A DNA stretch of 21,964 bases from Kmv42 sp040757455 (GTDB taxonomy: Bacteria > Nitrospirota > Thermodesulfovibrionia > Thermodesulfovibrionales > SM23-35), in assembly GCA_040757455.1 (NCBI GenBank), contig JBFLXE010000033.1:1-21964 (forward strand), given 5' to 3'. The notes under the pieces were generated by a model. That model was not told the DNA's origin and searched no databases. It saw only the letters and a program-made list of their open reading frames with translations. Shown here piece after piece: positions 21,727 to 21,964 of the stretch (position 1 is the first letter of the stretch; each line of letters starts with the position of its first letter). Both the position numbers and the translations under genes were made by a program.

Positions 21727-21964
21727 ATGAGAATAAAAAAGAAATATTTGACGGTTTTTATTTCGATACTTATGTTGATTATTTTAATCCAGTCTGTTCA
21801 TGCCACAGATGATCTCTTTTTGACAGGGATTGTGAGGAGTATCGATTCTCATTCAGGAATCGTTACGGTAGATGTGAAGTCAGAGGGATGCAGTGGAGTC
21901 AGGAGTTTCAGGTTTGAAGATGTTTCTGCTTTTGCCTACCGCATAGACAAGAAAATTTCTTTTT
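21727..21964 (+). CDS. secreted small protein, 5' part only (runs off the window)
   Basis: The ATG at 21727 is preceded by GAGAGG (21716-21721), and the frame stays open to the edge (79 codons visible). Residues 1-26 are a clear Sec signal peptide: basic MRIKKK, hydrophobic core YLTVFISILMLIILIQ, and an HA-type cleavage site before TDDLF. The mature start (FLTGIVRSIDSHSGIVTVDV) is beta-rich, like a small OB-like or barrel domain, with one Cys visible in SEGCSGVRSF. I cannot name a family. It has its own sigma-54 promoter and upstream palindrome, so it is under separate, activator-dependent control. Confidence 0.75.
   Translation, partial: MRIKKKYLTVFISILMLIILIQSVHATDDLFLTGIVRSIDSHSGIVTVDVKSEGCSGVRSFRFEDVSAFAYRIDKKISF

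Overview
The window looks like a chromosomal segment of a Gram-negative bacterium. Lipid A/Kdo genes (lpxB, waaA, lpxK, and a probable gnnA-gnnB pair) require an outer membrane with LPS. Moderate GC, single-chain PurL, a protein resembling the uncharacterised TIGR04442 family, and many dispersed structured repeats would fit Nitrospirota or a deltaproteobacterium-like lineage. The phylum is an inference from gene content recalled from memory, not something the sequence proves.

Layout. Positions 1-2170 are AT-rich accessory DNA: small or broken ORFs, a DUF6941-like gene, and a closely coupled pair made of an unknown gene and a HEPN-domain gene. A flavin reductase/flavoredoxin-like gene (2184-2732) and a very long purL (2794-7050) follow. 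Next come a repeat-rich intergenic region and a large uncharacterised protein (7314-9149), whose 3' end runs into tRNA-Cys on the other strand. tRNA-Gly lies just beyond, and its promoter region is shared, divergently, with trpE. Then comes a long + strand run: trpE-trpG-trpD, a Gfo/Idh dehydrogenase and a DegT aminotransferase (likely making UDP-GlcNAc3N), lpxB and waaA. A small minus-strand DUF2007-like gene interrupts the run. After it come a membrane-anchored HExxH peptidase, a DUF2062 membrane protein, lpxK, a YjbQ-family gene and a nuclease-like unknown. The window ends in a secreted small protein that has a well-formed sigma-54 promoter and an upstream palindrome.

How the genes work together. 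trpEGD carries chorismate to phosphoribosyl-anthranilate; trpCFBA is not here. GnnA/GnnB would modify UDP-GlcNAc before lipid A assembly. LpxB makes the disaccharide, LpxK phosphorylates it and WaaA adds Kdo. This predicts lipid A with amide-linked acyl chains. PurL serves purine synthesis.

The most unusual signal is a set of short structured repeats. (a) G/C-rich palindromes occur inside purL (twice), lpxB and waaA, always in one reading frame (a PP..P...[KR]GG peptide) and always in apparent linkers. (b) Arrays with a strict 7-nt period, often in inverted pairs, occur in purL, waaA, between trpG and trpD, and between the two tRNAs. (c) An 8-nt-period inverted array lies in purL. (d) Two hairpins at 7104-7156 share a loop while their stems differ by compensatory changes. 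Four such insertions account for most of the extra ~120 residues of PurL relative to the E. coli enzyme (about 1295 aa).
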